In this document: positions 12,769 to 23,257 of the stretch, piece after piece | Position numbering within the stretch: position 1 is the stretch's first letter | Layout of the letters: every line of letters begins with the position of its first letter | DNA from: Zychaea mexicana | Taxonomy: Eukaryota; Mucoromycota; Mucoromycetes; Mucorales; Lichtheimiaceae | Length of the DNA stretch: 64,000 nt | Direction of reading: 5' to 3' | Assembly: GCF_025766255.1 (NCBI RefSeq) | Contig: NW_026516756.1 | Span: 116,392 to 180,391 of the forward strand | The notes under the pieces: model-generated | What the model saw: only the letters and a program-made list of their open reading frames with translations | Told to the model about the DNA's origin: nothing | The model's database searches: none | Program-made: the position numbers and the translations under genes

Positions 12769-12771
12769 TAT
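12742..12771. repeat. Right terminal inverted repeat of DDE element
   Basis: Exact reverse complement of 10281-10310. Confidence 0.95.
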
Positions 12772-12866
12772 TACTTATAATTTTTTACATGTTTATAATT
12801 TCACCAAAAACATAACACCAAGGGCTACCCCCCATTAATTGCTAATCGTATTCGCTGTGTGTTGAT

Positions 12867-13576
12867 TTGTCTATACAGAATCTAAGTTGGGATCGTCAAT
12901 TGGATAGCGAACATTTCGGTGTAAACTCCCATATCCTGCCAAGTCAAAAGGAAAGGTTGGTAGATTTACAGCGCCACATATCGAAGTTCGCATTCAATGC
13001 AATTTGCAAGGAGCTTGTACATCCAAGTCCACTAAGAACCGACAACTGTCAATGTGCAATCAAAGCTCATTACGGAATTCCTTGCTGTCACATGATACTG
13101 TCTAAAGGAAAAATTCCTTTGAGCATTATCCCTAGATGCTGGCATCTCCATTCTAAAAAAACAGCTCCTGAAGGTATAGATAGTTTAACACCACTCTTAC
13201 TCGCTATACTAAGCTGTAGTAACTTTATGTAGAGGAAGAAACACTCCACAGTAGCAGCAACATTCTAGCGATCTCGGAATCATATTCTGCTCCCACCATA
13301 GAGAGTCAAATCGAGGCTGAGCTCACGCGTATCACCACTATGTTGCATCGATTTCCTGACCAAAAGCAACGCTCAACTCTTCTACGTCATTTGGAAGCCA
13401 TCAGCGATGATCTCTTTATGGACATCAAGCAACTGGAGCAGCCAAAATCTCTACCAACGAAAGGCAAACCTAAGCGCAGCTCAAAGCGCGATGTTATTGC
13501 TTTGGAACACCAACAGAGCGAAAGCAACAAGAAAGCCAAAACAAACGCAGGTCGCGAAGCAGCCGATATTTGGTAA
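12867..13576 (+). pseudogene. MULE transposase C-terminal part with SWIM-type zinc motif
   Basis: The piece contains DNCQCAIKAHYGIPCCHM followed by ILSKGKIPLSIIPRCWHL, the CxC...CxH arrangement (SWIM) found near the C-terminus of MULE transposases. After an interruption around 13230-13330 it continues with a helical segment (RITTMLHRFPDQKQRSTLL) and a basic tail, PTKGKPKRSSKRD. The catalytic half is not present upstream; the DDE element ending at 12768 lies directly there. The OTU gene that follows at 13.7 kb is probably its partner or its fused C-terminus, because the MULE-OTU element at 52.3-55.6 kb has the same order. Confidence 0.65.
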
Positions 13577-13683
13577 GTAACAGTATAATCATTGCTGTAA
13601 TTGATCTTCTATTGTTATTAGATATACAGTACTGACTAGGTTTACTAAGGGAGGGCAAGCATAAAGTTTAAGCAGACATCACT

Positions 13684-14439
13684 ACCATACCACTACCGCC
13701 ACCGCCACCACAGCAACAGCAACAGCAACAGCTTACAATGCCACCTTTTTGGTCATCCCTTTTGCCCACTTCTTTACCATCACCTTTTCCGTCTACTGAT
13801 CCACCTATTGTGCCAAATCTGGACATAGTCTGCGATGCAATTCCACGCTCTGCTGTGAATTTAGAGCACAATCCAAAGCCAGATAGAAATTGTGGTTTCC
13901 GCTCGTTGGCTGTTGCTCTACTTGGAGATGAAAAACGATATACTGATATCAAGGCCGGAATGTGCGAGTTCTTTATTAAAAATCGCGGAAAAAGTATTTA
14001 TGAGAGGTTTGACGCTGAAAGAATGCTAAGTGTCCTTGATCCAAATGTGCATCATTGGTTTTACTATCCAGAATGTGCTCAGCTTGCCTCGGATGCATTC
14101 AATACGCCTATAGCATTCTTTGGCACTGAATCCTCGTTATTTTGCCCCTTACTAAGCACCCCATCCCAAGTGATACGTACAACTCCAATCGTCATGCAGC
14201 TCATTCACAACTATATAATTTCCATGCAGCTCAGGCCAGGTGCATTGATTGAATGGCCTGCCTGCTACCCTTATGCTCGAGGTAAAGGCGGCAAAGATGG
14301 TGGTGCCAGAATTCGAGGTGATCAATGGTATCCCTTATTCCAAGACACATTTGAAAGCATGATCCATGTGGATATTCCCCTTCTAGAAAATTTGGATGCT
14401 CATTCTCTTTCATCTAGATCTGAAAGCAGAACACTCTGA
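13684..14439 (+). CDS. OTU-like cysteine protease linked to a MULE
   Basis: An ATG at 13738 opens a 233-residue protein. The frame is open upstream to about 13684 and there encodes a Pro and Gln run, so the gene may be spliced to the fragment ending at 13576 (donor GTAAGT at about 13575). The OTU core is visible: PDRNCGFRSLAVALLGDEKRY holds the nucleophile Cys in the usual N-C-G-[FY]-R setting. It is followed by IYERFDAERM and YYPECAQLASDAFNTPIAFF, then a C-terminal region with IHV as a candidate His position. OTU domains cleave ubiquitin or related chains; in transposons their role is unknown. It reads without internal stops, unlike its neighbours. Confidence 0.65.
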   Translation, partial: TIPLPPPPPQQQQQQQLTMPPFWSSLLPTSLPSPFPSTDPPIVPNLDIVCDAIPRSAVNLEHNPKPDRNCGFRSLAVALLGDEKRYTDIKAGMCEFFIKNRGKSIYERFDAERMLSVLDPNVHHWFYYPECAQLASDAFNTPIAFFGTESSLFCPLLSTPSQVIRTTPIVMQLIHNYIISMQLRPGALIEWPACYPYARGKGGKDGGARIRGDQWYPLFQDTFESMIHVDIPLLENLDAHSLSSRSESRTL

Positions 14440-15289
14440 TTCTGAGCCAGTTGACCTAACTGGACCTTATCAATTTTAGTAGCACAATGTCTCTTCTTGC
14501 CCGCTCTTTCTTTTCTCTCTCTTCTCTTCCTTTACTTTTCTCCCCCTCTCTTTTTCTGATACTCATATAATTAATCCGATATACATATGTTTAAACAGAT
14601 AGATACATTGACCAGGAAAAAATGAGCCCATGAGGCTGCAAAGTACTAGGCCATTTAATTGTATGGATAGTCTGATGATACCACTTCCTTTATTATTTTT
14701 CTAATTTTTGTTTACAATCCCTTTTTATATTAGCATGAGCAGTAGTCTGCCAGCATGTGTGTTAATGCAAAAGAAGGAGCAGCCCCTTAAGCACCTACTT
14801 GTTGGACTCTTTAGTTCCTTGAATATGTCGGACCATCCATATGGCGTTTGTTCAATGTTGGAGTTCATGTTGCTGTCCTGATAATAGCTAAGGGAAAAAC
14901 AGAGATACACTCGCATAGTTTGTCAAATGTATTTAGTGTGTACACAATGTTTCGAGTGTAATAACATTTAATACCAGTTGCAGTCATCAATTTCATCATC
15001 GATATTTGCTTTGTCGTTTTAAGATGACTATTAGAAGAAAAAATGAGAAACGACCACCACAGATACTCCTCTCCTTAACACATAGTCTGTTACTGCAACA
15101 GTGGACATATAAAGCCCACCCACACAACGGCCAATCGCCTTCATATCATACCACTCTAGTTATATTTTTTTTCGTCGAGCACAATGCTGATTTGTCTGTA
15201 AGGGAACTGCCGTAATACTGACAAAGAAGCCAAAGTGTGTGAAGAAATAAATAGAAAATCAGGTTTCTTTTGTTAATTTACCATCCTTA
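14440..15289. other. Intergenic stretch before the Harbinger element
   Basis: I see no supported gene. The sequence begins as the 3' flank of the OTU gene with a long C/T tract (14500-14560). It ends with the TTA target at 15287-15289. Confidence 0.6.
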
Positions 15290-15493
15290 GAGCATCCCCA
15301 GCAGTTGTGCCAAATCCCAAATTTGAAATTTAGAATAGAATTTTTTATTCCCAGCAGTCATTCTATTTCCAAATGCCAATTCCAAATTTGCTATTTTTCC
15401 AATGCTGATCCCAAAATTTGAAACGCGTGTTTCAAAATTAAAATCAGGGCGTGCATATTATTAAAGTCTTCTGTAAACAGAATCTCGAACAAG

Positions 15494-16443
15494 ATGTCTG
15501 ACATTAACACCACCAATCCCACCACCAACTCCACTCGAGGCTTTGGTTGGACCGTTGAAGAGGATACGTTGCTGTGCAAGGCTTGGGTTGATAAGACTAT
15601 GAACAGTGCATAAGGCACGGATCAGCGTAGCGGTCTCAAGCCCAATGAGTCGGGTTTTTGGAAGGACGTACATGATGAGTTCATTTCGAAAGGAGGCGAT
15701 ATAACCCGCCGAAGTACCCCTGGCTCTATGTTGAGCAGATGGGGTAACATCCAAAGAGAAGTAGCTCGGTTGTGTGGCTGTTTAGCGCAGGTCACAGCAA
15801 CACAAGGAAGTGGTCAGAATGATATGTCATTGGTAAATAAACATTTATCCTAACAGCACTACCACAATTACAAATATTTACATTGATTGTCATCGTGTAG
15901 CTCGACCTTGCAAAAGACTTGTTCAGGCAAACATCACCAACGAAGAAGGCTCGCTTCAAGCTTGACTATTGCTACAAGCTCCTCCATAACCAGCCAAAGT
16001 TCTTGGTCCGTTACGTGGAGAAGACAACTGGCAATAGTGTCCCTGCCGAAGGAGGTCAAGCTCGTCCAGTTGGTCGCAAGCAAGCCAAGAAGCAGGAGCA
16101 AGAGGCTTCTCACAAGCGTAAACGTGACGAACGCAACGCCGAAGCCTTGGCTCTCCAACGAAAGCAATATTCTCTCGACAGAGAAAGATTCGACATGGAA
16201 CGAGAGCTCGCTGACAACAACTTGATGAGCATGAATTTGGAAGGCATGGATGAGCTCTCTTGTGCCTATTTCTTGAAACGCAAGAGATAGGCTCTCAAGA
16301 GACTGGAAGAAGCTGAAGCTCGAGCTGAAGCTGAAGCCAAAGCCGAAGTTGAAGTTGAAGACCATGCTTATGTCTCACAAGAGGGACAAGATGGATCTGA
16401 AAACGAAAGAGAAGCAGAAGCAGAAGCGGAAGTGGAAGCATAA
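15494..16443 (+). pseudogene. Harbinger Myb/SANT-like DNA-binding protein with nonsense codons
   Basis: The start is the ATG at 15494 (MSDINTTN). A SANT-like trihelix follows: GFGWTVEEDTLLCKAW, GTDQRSGLKPNESGFW, then SMLSRWGNIQREVARL. One intron, 15833-15900, joins it to exon 2 (LDLAKDLFRQTSPTKKARF, YCYKLLHNQPKF). The C-terminal half is a charged coiled coil. In-frame stops are TAA at 15611-15613 inside the SANT domain and TAG at 16288-16290. Beyond the second stop the frame stays open and encodes an Ala/Glu repeat to TAA at 16441-16443, so the ancestral protein probably ended there. In this superfamily the Myb protein binds the transposase and carries it to the nucleus and to the element ends. 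Confidence 0.8.
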
Positions 16444-16540
16444 GCTACTTATTGACAAATGTTTATACAAAAGAACTCATTTGCTTAAAGTCAAAGTACT
16501 GTTTGTTCATACTGTTATTTACATGGAAAGAATATATTTT

Positions 16541-17888
16541 TCAGGCATTGTTGCCATGATGAGCCCATAAATGTTCAATGAGATCTTTTTTCAGTTGATT
16601 GTGAACAGCTTCATCTCTGATCTCACTGTAGCGTTGGAAAAATTCCCTCATCGTGTTAGGGTTTCTCTCAATTACCAAAGATGGTACAGGCCCTTCACAT
16701 CTCACTTCCTCGCGTTCTTCATCTTCATCCCGGTCTTCGCGGACACTCTCAATTATCATATTATGCATGATAATGCATGCCTTCATGATAATGGCCAGCT
16801 TGTTGAGATCCCAAAGCTTTGCTGGATGTCAGATCATGGCAAATCTTGCTTGCAGGATTCCAAACGCACGTTCAACATCCTTACGCCAAGCTTCTTGCAT
16901 TCTAGCAAAAAGCTGTATATAAGGTGAGTAAAGGGATCATTGAGTTTTATGGTATCATTCTTACCTTGTTCTTTTGCTCGACCGGGTATGAAATTGTGTT
17001 GACGAACATTGCCCATGGTAGGTAAATGCCATCAACCAAATAATACCCTTTATCATATTCATGACCATTCACAGTGAACTTGATCGCGGGCGTAAAATCA
17101 GAGGCAGTGTTGCTGAACAATGGGGATCGGTGGAGGACATTGATGTCGTTTAAGAACCCAGGAAGGCCAAAATGCGCATGCCATATCCATGTTTCGTAAT
17201 CAGCCACGGCTTCCAAAATGATCGTAGCGACCTTCTCCTTGCCTTGATACTGTCCCTTCCAACCGGAGGGACAGTTCTTCCATTCCCAGTGCATGCAGTC
17301 GAGAGACCCGATCTTGCCGGGAAATCCGCGCCCTTCACTGTTCTTGAGGATACAGTCGAGGTCTTCCTTCGTTGGACTTCGAAGGTACTCCTCACCGTGG
17401 TTCTCGATCACGCCCTCACAAAAGTACTCCAGGCATTGTAGAGCCGTACTTTCACCGCAGCGTACATACTCGTCCACTGTGTCAGCTGAGACCCTGTAAG
17501 CGAGCTGTCGGATTGCAGCAGTTGCCTTTTGCAAGGGCGTCAATCTAGGTTTCAAAGCGGCATTGTACTTTTGAGGGAAGTACCAATGCTTTTCTATTAG
17601 CCCCTTGAGTATCTTGTCAAATACGTTCCTGGACATGCGGAAACGACGTCTGAACAGACTCTCAGGATACACTGGATCATCTGAGAAGTAGTCAGCATAA
17701 AGTCTATCATAACCTTCGACGCGACTACGGTTGATAGTTTTGCGACCAGCGACAGAACCTCCTCTACGTTTTGGTTGCTCTTCGTCTTCGGAATCTTCTT
17801 CGAGTGTTTTAATGAGACGTGCCAATGAGCGACGGCGAATGCGTCGTTTGGCATCTTCTTCGAGCATTCTCTTAAGTTGGTTTTCCAT
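16541..17888 (-). CDS. PIF/Harbinger DDE transposase, intact frame
   Basis: The first ATG is at 17888 (MENQLKRML); the open frame extends 18 bases further but only to a TTG. Exon 1 is 17888-16965, the intron 16913-16964 (GTAAGA...ACAG), and exon 2 16912-16541, giving 431 residues. A basic N-terminus (RRIRRRSLARL) precedes an HTH region (LTPLQKATAAIRQLAY). The catalytic residues are visible: GSLDCMHWEWKNCP (first Asp), LPGFLNDINVLHRS (second Asp), DGIYLPWAMF, and ERAFGILQARF in exon 2 (Glu). The C-terminus is acidic (DRDEDEEREE). No stop or frameshift was found. It is the one transposase in the window that could be functional, although its Myb partner is broken. Confidence 0.9.
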
Positions 17889-18073
17889 GTTTTTCTGAAG
17901 AATCAAATAAAAAATTAATGGGAGAGTCAGAAAGGAGTCTTACAGCAAAGTTTAATTTTGGAACACGAAATTGGCACAACCGCTGGGAAAATATGTGAAT
18001 TCTATGGTCCCCCTATGATAACAGACTCCAAATTTAGGATGGGATTTGGTACAACTGCTGGGGATGCTCTTAC

Positions 18074-18590
18074 ATTGTAAATTCCGATTGTCTCTTTGTC
18101 AGCTCTAGTGAAAGCATTGAACGCTTGCATATTTGTTCAAGTCTTGTCAACTACATTATAAGCAAAAGAAAGCAAAACAAGTTTCCTTTTGTTCATCCCA
18201 GTTGAAATTGTTGCTAAGACTATTAGTCCCGTTGCATAAAAATTACCTACTCGCCCACACACGGCCTAATTTAGAGTGTTTTTTGAAAAGGAATTTTAAA
18301 AGGAATCGCTGGATGAGTGCCTTGAATGTTCCTGTCGTTGTATGGAATGATTAATAGTATGGGCTTTATGAATGAAAAAGACTCATCAAAAATGGCAATA
18401 ATTTTTCCATAACTCCTTCTCTGCTTAATAAAGGTGTTTTGGTGGGGGGGGTGCCCTATTTTTTTGGTAGTTTAGTACTCTGCAGTTGTTGTGTGCGCCG
18501 TCGCTTATGCAGTTTGAAAGACCCTGCACACGACAGAACCATGATGATATATACTGAGTAACTTGGGTGTTAAAATTCCATGACACCATG
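18074..18590. other. Spacer between Harbinger and the AT-rich CATG element
   Basis: No supported gene. It contains a G run at 18441-18450 and ends with the CATG target at 18587-18590. Confidence 0.55.
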
Positions 18591-18688
18591 AGGGTTAATC
18601 ACTATCCTTATATTTGAGAAATATTATAAAATTTATATAAATTACTAAAATTTCTTTATTTTAGAGTTTAAATTTATATATATTAAAG

Positions 18689-19120
18689 TCACAAACAGAA
18701 ATAAGATGACCATCTTTGATGGCTAAAGGTTTGAATTTTATCAAACTCATCATATTTTTTGATAGAATCATTAATAAAAAAGAAAAAAGATAATTTTCTA
18801 TTATTTATTAAATAGTTTATTAGATTATTAGATAAATTTCTTTTTATGATTAAATATTCTTTTATAAATTTTATATTATTTTTATTTTCAATAGGAATGT
18901 CTATAAATGAAACTATTTTATTTATTTTTTCTTTAGGTCTATTTATATGATTTTTATATTTATTAAAATCCAATAATCTTTCTTTTTTAAGACTTATAGA
19001 AAAAGAAATAAAACAATTGTTTAATTCATTTACAGATGTTATATAATCTTTCTTTTTTAGGACTTGAAGAAAAAGATAAATAATAATATTTTTATGTTTC
19101 CTACTAGTAGAATAACTCAA
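18689..19120 (-). CDS. Hypothetical AT-rich ORF in the CATG element
   Basis: A 143-codon frame rich in Lys, Asn, Ile and Phe. I do not recognise it. It reads YKNHINRPKEKINKIVSF and ends with SHQRWSSYFCL. Its codon use is close to what such AT-rich DNA gives by chance, but 143 codons without a stop at this base composition is unlikely for random sequence. It may be the C-terminal part of a transposase for the surrounding element. Confidence 0.35.
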   Translation of the reverse strand: MSYSTSRKHKNIIIYLFLQVLKKKDYITSVNELNNCFISFSISLKKERLLDFNKYKNHINRPKEKINKIVSFIDIPIENKNNIKFIKEYLIIKRNLSNNLINYLINNRKLSFFFFINDSIKKYDEFDKIQTFSHQRWSSYFCL

Positions 19121-19269
19121 TAAAAATAAATTGAAAAAATGATTGACTAATCAATTTTTTTATCTTTATTTTTCATTAGTTATTCAAAAATATGATTAAG
19201 TATAATTCTGAAAATTAAAAAATCCAATAATTAATTATTAGTTTTTTATATTTTCTAAAAGTTAAAAAA

Positions 19270-19480
19270 AAAGAAATAGGTTAATCCTATTTCTACTGGT
19301 AGAAATAAATAAAATTTATTTCTTAATTTATATTTTTAAATTTGACCAATAAAAAAAAATGAAATTAAAATTTCATTGGTAAAATAAAATGATCATATGA
19401 TCATTTATTTTATTTTTATTTGTCAATATGTTTACTGGTAGGAAAAATAAAAATATTATTTTTATTTTGATATTTTATTA
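19270..19480. repeat. Series of AT palindromes separated by a short motif
   Basis: Four or five near-perfect palindromes lie side by side. They include GAAATAAATAAAATTTATTTC-type, AATGAAATTAAAATTTCATT, one centred on ATGATCATATGATCAT, and AAAATAAAAATATTATTTTT. Several are separated by TACTGGTAG or ATTGGTA. Together they would fold into a row of hairpins. No coding role is visible. Confidence 0.6.
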
Positions 19481-19885
19481 ATATTATTTATTAGATAGAA
19501 ATCAGCTCGCAACTGTAAGCTTTTAACCCATTTATGGGTGACTTCTATCAATAAAATAATTAATATATATTTATATTATAATTTTCTCATTTAAGAAAAT
19601 ACAAAAACAATTTATTTTTTTTATAAATAATAATATAAGAATTTTTAATTTGTAAGAATACGACATAAATCCCATATATATAATAACTACTATAAAAGGA
19701 AATATTCCCTTTTATGTAAATAATAAAAAAAAAAGTTTTTTTTTCCTTTTTTGATATATTATTTTTCTATATATAAAACAATTTAATTTTAAATATTCTC
19801 AACTATATGAATAAATCTCAAGCCCTAAGTAATTCTTAACCAATAGTTTTCAATGAAAACTGTAACTAAGGGTTAACCTCCCATG

Positions 19886-20689
19886 GGAAAAAATCCTTGC
19901 AATCCACGTAAATATTGGTGCATATGTAATGACACACTTTCTAAAAATGTGTAATAGAGTAGAGTTTAATTTTACTATGCATATAACGATGCATGTTGCT
20001 TTCACTTATTTACACTTTCCAACACTCAAAGCACCATCACTCCCACCGTTCTCACCTCCAATGAGTTTCAGCGAATGTATTCAAATTGGTCTTCTTCTCT
20101 GCATTAACAGCCGCAGCAACAATGTTTAAGTTAAGTGGAAGTCGCAGCATCCTTCCATTTACCAGAAGGCGCACTATGCATTCTAAAAGGAGGCGTCATC
20201 ACTACCCCTCTCAATGATGTAGGTAAGAAGAGGACAGTTTCCGCTCAGTACATAAAAGACTATTTCGTTGCGTGCGTGTGTCTCACGATGAGGACTTTTA
20301 CATGACGCTCTACAATGAGGCCGCACAAGAGGCTGCTGGTATCATTAAGGATTGGAGGAAGACGAGGGGCGAGAAACTCTTATTAGACTTAGAGACAGCC
20401 TTCTTTCTAAGGCCAAGGTACTGCACAAGATGGCACAGTACAATGTCTGGATGGCCAGGATGTACTGAGTGCCTTTGGATAAGTGCGAGAACAACTGGGT
20501 TACTCGCTACTTTTTCCAGATGCACTTAAGGAATGATCACCGCTGTGAGGAAGCAACAGTTAAGAAGAGGTATCAAAAACCATCATAACATATCTATAAA
20601 AGAGTTATATTGATAGCTTTTTATATCAAATAGTAGCATATCTCACTTCATCTCTCCGTTGCCTACAAGAAACAAATACTAATCATTAA
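19886..20689. other. Low-complexity and unrecognised sequence
   Basis: A plus-strand patch at about 20270-20580 looks once-coding (VSHDEDFYMTLYNEAAQEA, then after a frame change ENNWVTRYFFQMHLRNDH), but I do not recognise the family. It is broken by stops. Confidence 0.4.
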
Positions 20690-21172
20690 TAGTAACATTA
20701 AAGAAATTTTCCCAAGTGGAAATCGTAGCTCAATGCAACTCCAATCGATGTCCACGAGATCGCAAATTTCAATTGTAAGCTCATGAATTTCTCTAATATT
20801 GTCTATTTCTGTTCTAAAAAGTATTTTTCTTCTTAATGTAGCGATCTTCAGGCACCCATTAGCAACAATCAGGCGACTCAAGAGAGGTAAGTATCTTTGT
20901 TTTGATGCTATGATTTTTATATTAGTTTCTAATGTACTCTCTGTTTATTTAGTCGCGTTGCTATCACATCCTCGTCTTACACTCCTTTCGCCACTACTAC
21001 AACTACTGCTCCTACTACTGCCATTACCACTGCTGATATTTCCTCTACATCAACCGCCTCTCCTTTCTCTATTCCCACCCAACCTCCTTCAACATCCTTG
21101 TCGACTCAGCAGCAACAGCCATGTACTACTAGAAAGCATAAAAGCTCAGGATATGCAGCTAGTAGCCGTTAA
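20690..21172 (+). CDS. Hypothetical spliced gene fragment with Ser/Thr-rich tail
   Basis: One frame continues through two plausible introns, 20775-20841 (GTAAGC...TGTAG) and 20887-20952 (GTAAGT...TTTAG). It gives VEIVAQCNSNRCPRDRK, then LQAPISNNQATQESR, and a tail of Thr/Ser/Ala/Pro ending STQQQQPCTTRKHKSSG before TAA at 21170. No start codon was identified. Family not recognised. It could be an accessory gene of a transposon whose ends I did not find. Confidence 0.3.
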
Positions 21173-21599
21173 ATGTGTCCTTTGCTAAGATACATGACTG
21201 TAGATGCATATCATCAATAAATACATTCTTTTTTACCTATAATTATAGTAATGGGTATGATTTTATTATGTCTACTCGTTGACCACTGATGGTTACACCA
21301 AAATACTAAATAGGTATTAGGGATACTACACTGAGTTCAAAAGTTCGCGAGGATTGCCCAGATTGCGAGGATTGCAAGGATTTTTCTTGCATGGTATGTA
21401 TCCAAATAGCAAGCAAACAACTTTGTATCAACATAAGTATTATAATATATTAAGCACAAGCGAGACAGTTTCTTAGTCAGCACAAAAAGACGTAGCTAAA
21501 ACTATAGAAAAGGTGTTCTTTTGTCGTGTTTCTTTTTTTTCTTCACAAAGAATACAATGGAATCCATTACTGAGCTGTGTTTCGACACTTAAACGATCT

Positions 21600-22740
21600 G
21601 AAAGAAGCAGTAGACAGCTATGCGTTCAGTAATGGATTTTTGGTCATCAGTAAGGTTGCGAATTAACTTGCAAACATAGTGGTGCCTATAAACCGCATCG
21701 AGCAGCACGAGTAGATAAGATGGCAGCAGATAATTGTCAGGTATGGTTATTACACCGCAATATAATCTATGATATAGGAGTAATTACAGCCATATTTTGT
21801 TACACGAGAAAGAATATAGAGATGATACTGAAGAGACAAGAACCAGGTCTGATGACACTGAAATGTGTAAACCAAGAACTTATACTTACACGAATGGTAT
21901 GGAAAAGAGGTATCATAAGCAACGATTTGTCAAGATGCAGTGCTCGTGGTCGATATACGCCAGCTGTTGTAAGAAGACAAATTATAAACGGAAGGTACAG
22001 AGAGCAGTAGCTGACATACTATCACACAATCATCAACTTATATGAGATAACAAGATATACGCGTCGTACCAGGCAATAATGGGCCATGAACAAGTCGATA
22101 TTGCCACTGAACTAGACACAAGGATACCGCCTTGTCAGATATTACAATTACAATGAAATAACCGTTTCACTGCAAAAGATATCTACAACTTGAAATCTCA
22201 ACTGGAAAGCAATGATGCTCAACATCATGAGCTGCCCACTATCATGGAGTATCTCAAGTCATATAAGTTTATTGTACGTTACTATACCAAAAGTGCAACA
22301 AAAAAAGTCAAATCTATTTTTGTCACACACCCATGAAGCATCGAGAGCGCAAGAATGTTTCCAGAGGTGGTAGTTATTCATGCTACATACAAAACAAACA
22401 TGAACAAAATGCCTGTCGTCAACATCGTTAGTATTGATAACTTCTGCTCCACAAAAGGTGCCCGTAGTCTACGTTCGTTTGTTATTGGAACAGCTGTTGT
22501 TGCAGATAAAAAGGCTTTGTCTTATGTTTGGATACTGAAAACACTCGGCTAACTGGCATGGCCAGACAGCTGCAGAATTAAGCCCCATCTTTTTGTCACT
22601 GATGACGATTGTGGTCTTGCTTCTGCAATTGCCCAGGTTTTCCCCAGGAAAGCGTATATATTGTGTGCTTAGCATATAAGAAAAATTGGTTGAATCAGAA
22701 GACAGTTCACACATGTTTAATACATATGTTTTATTCAGAT
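21600..22740 (+). pseudogene. FAR1-like MULE transposase, decayed and truncated
   Basis: Pieces in several frames carry the MULE/FAR1 order. There is an N-terminal Cys/basic region (FVKMQCSWSIYASCCKKTNYK near 21950), then GHEQVDIATELDTRIPPCQI. The DDE core reads FPEVVVIHATYKTNMNK near 22355-22400, where the usual catalytic Asp of DATYKTN is His. SFVIGTAVVADKKALSYVW and PHLFVTDDDCGLASAIAQVFP (second Asp) follow. Several stops and frame changes are present. Coding similarity ends near 22720 where very AT-rich DNA begins, so the C-terminal half is missing or lies beyond an insertion. Confidence 0.7.
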
Positions 22741-23257
22741 TTTCATAATTGATTATTGCTATTATATATTTTTTCTTGATTATTATCATCTCATATATAT
22801 TTTTTATCTTCAATTTTTTAATAATCTTAAATATATTTGTTTTCTTTTTTTCATTACAAATTTGATAATAAAATACTTTATTGTTATAGTTTTTACAAAT
22901 AAATCAATTTAATACATCAAAAAGTTTTTTTTTCATTAAATTTCATCTTTTGTCTTATTTTATATCTTTTCTTTTATATTTTCTATAAGATGGTATTTAT
23001 CTATTATATAATAAATATTGTTTATCTTACTGATTCTATTTAATACATATATTTAATTTATATATAAAGAATACTTTTTTATAAATACATAATATATGTT
23101 TAAATTATAGTTTACGATACATATAAGGTGCAATAAAACTAATGTATAAAATTATATTTTTTAGGTATTCTCTATGTAGAAAATGTTTAAAGCATATTAT
23201 TAAATGGGTTAATATTTAATATTTTATATAAAAAATCCTTGAATGCTTCATATTGTA
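22741..23257. other. AT-rich flank of the foldback structure
   Basis: A/T-dominated sequence without a supported gene. It is probably the same kind of DNA as at 26.9-28.1 kb on the other side of the foldback. Confidence 0.5.

Larger units (their letters stand above)
15290..18070. mobile_element. PIF/Harbinger transposon, complete
   Basis: A 2781-bp element with ends GAGCATCCCCAGCAGTTGT and the matching reverse complement at the right. It is flanked by TTA on both sides (15287-15289 and 18071-18073), the TWA target of PIF/Harbinger. It carries the two genes of that superfamily in convergent order: a Myb/SANT protein on the plus strand and a DDE transposase on the minus strand. The inverted ends extend imperfectly for about 40 bp. 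Confidence 0.95.
18591..19881. mobile_element. AT-rich insertion with CATG target duplication
   Basis: The 1291-bp AT-rich block is bounded by CATG at 18587-18590 and 19882-19885. Its ends are related inverted repeats: AGGGTTAATCA at the left and, in reverse complement, GGAGGTTAACCCTTAG at the right. A 32-bp subterminal segment at 19813-19844 matches, in inverse orientation and with two differences, 29156-29187 inside the 315-bp element at 28985-29299. That second insertion also has CATG on both sides. It is probably an element family with a 4-bp palindromic target; superfamily unknown. Confidence 0.55.

Noticed and set aside
15934..16365. 143-codon minus-strand frame rich in Phe, Ser and Leu
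   Set aside because: It is the antisense of the Glu/Lys/Ala-rich coiled coil of the Harbinger Myb gene.
18591..19881. Nuclear copy of mitochondrial DNA
   Set aside because: AT-rich with palindromes, but no mitochondrial gene, tRNA or rRNA is recognisable; CATG duplication and related ends fit a transposon better.
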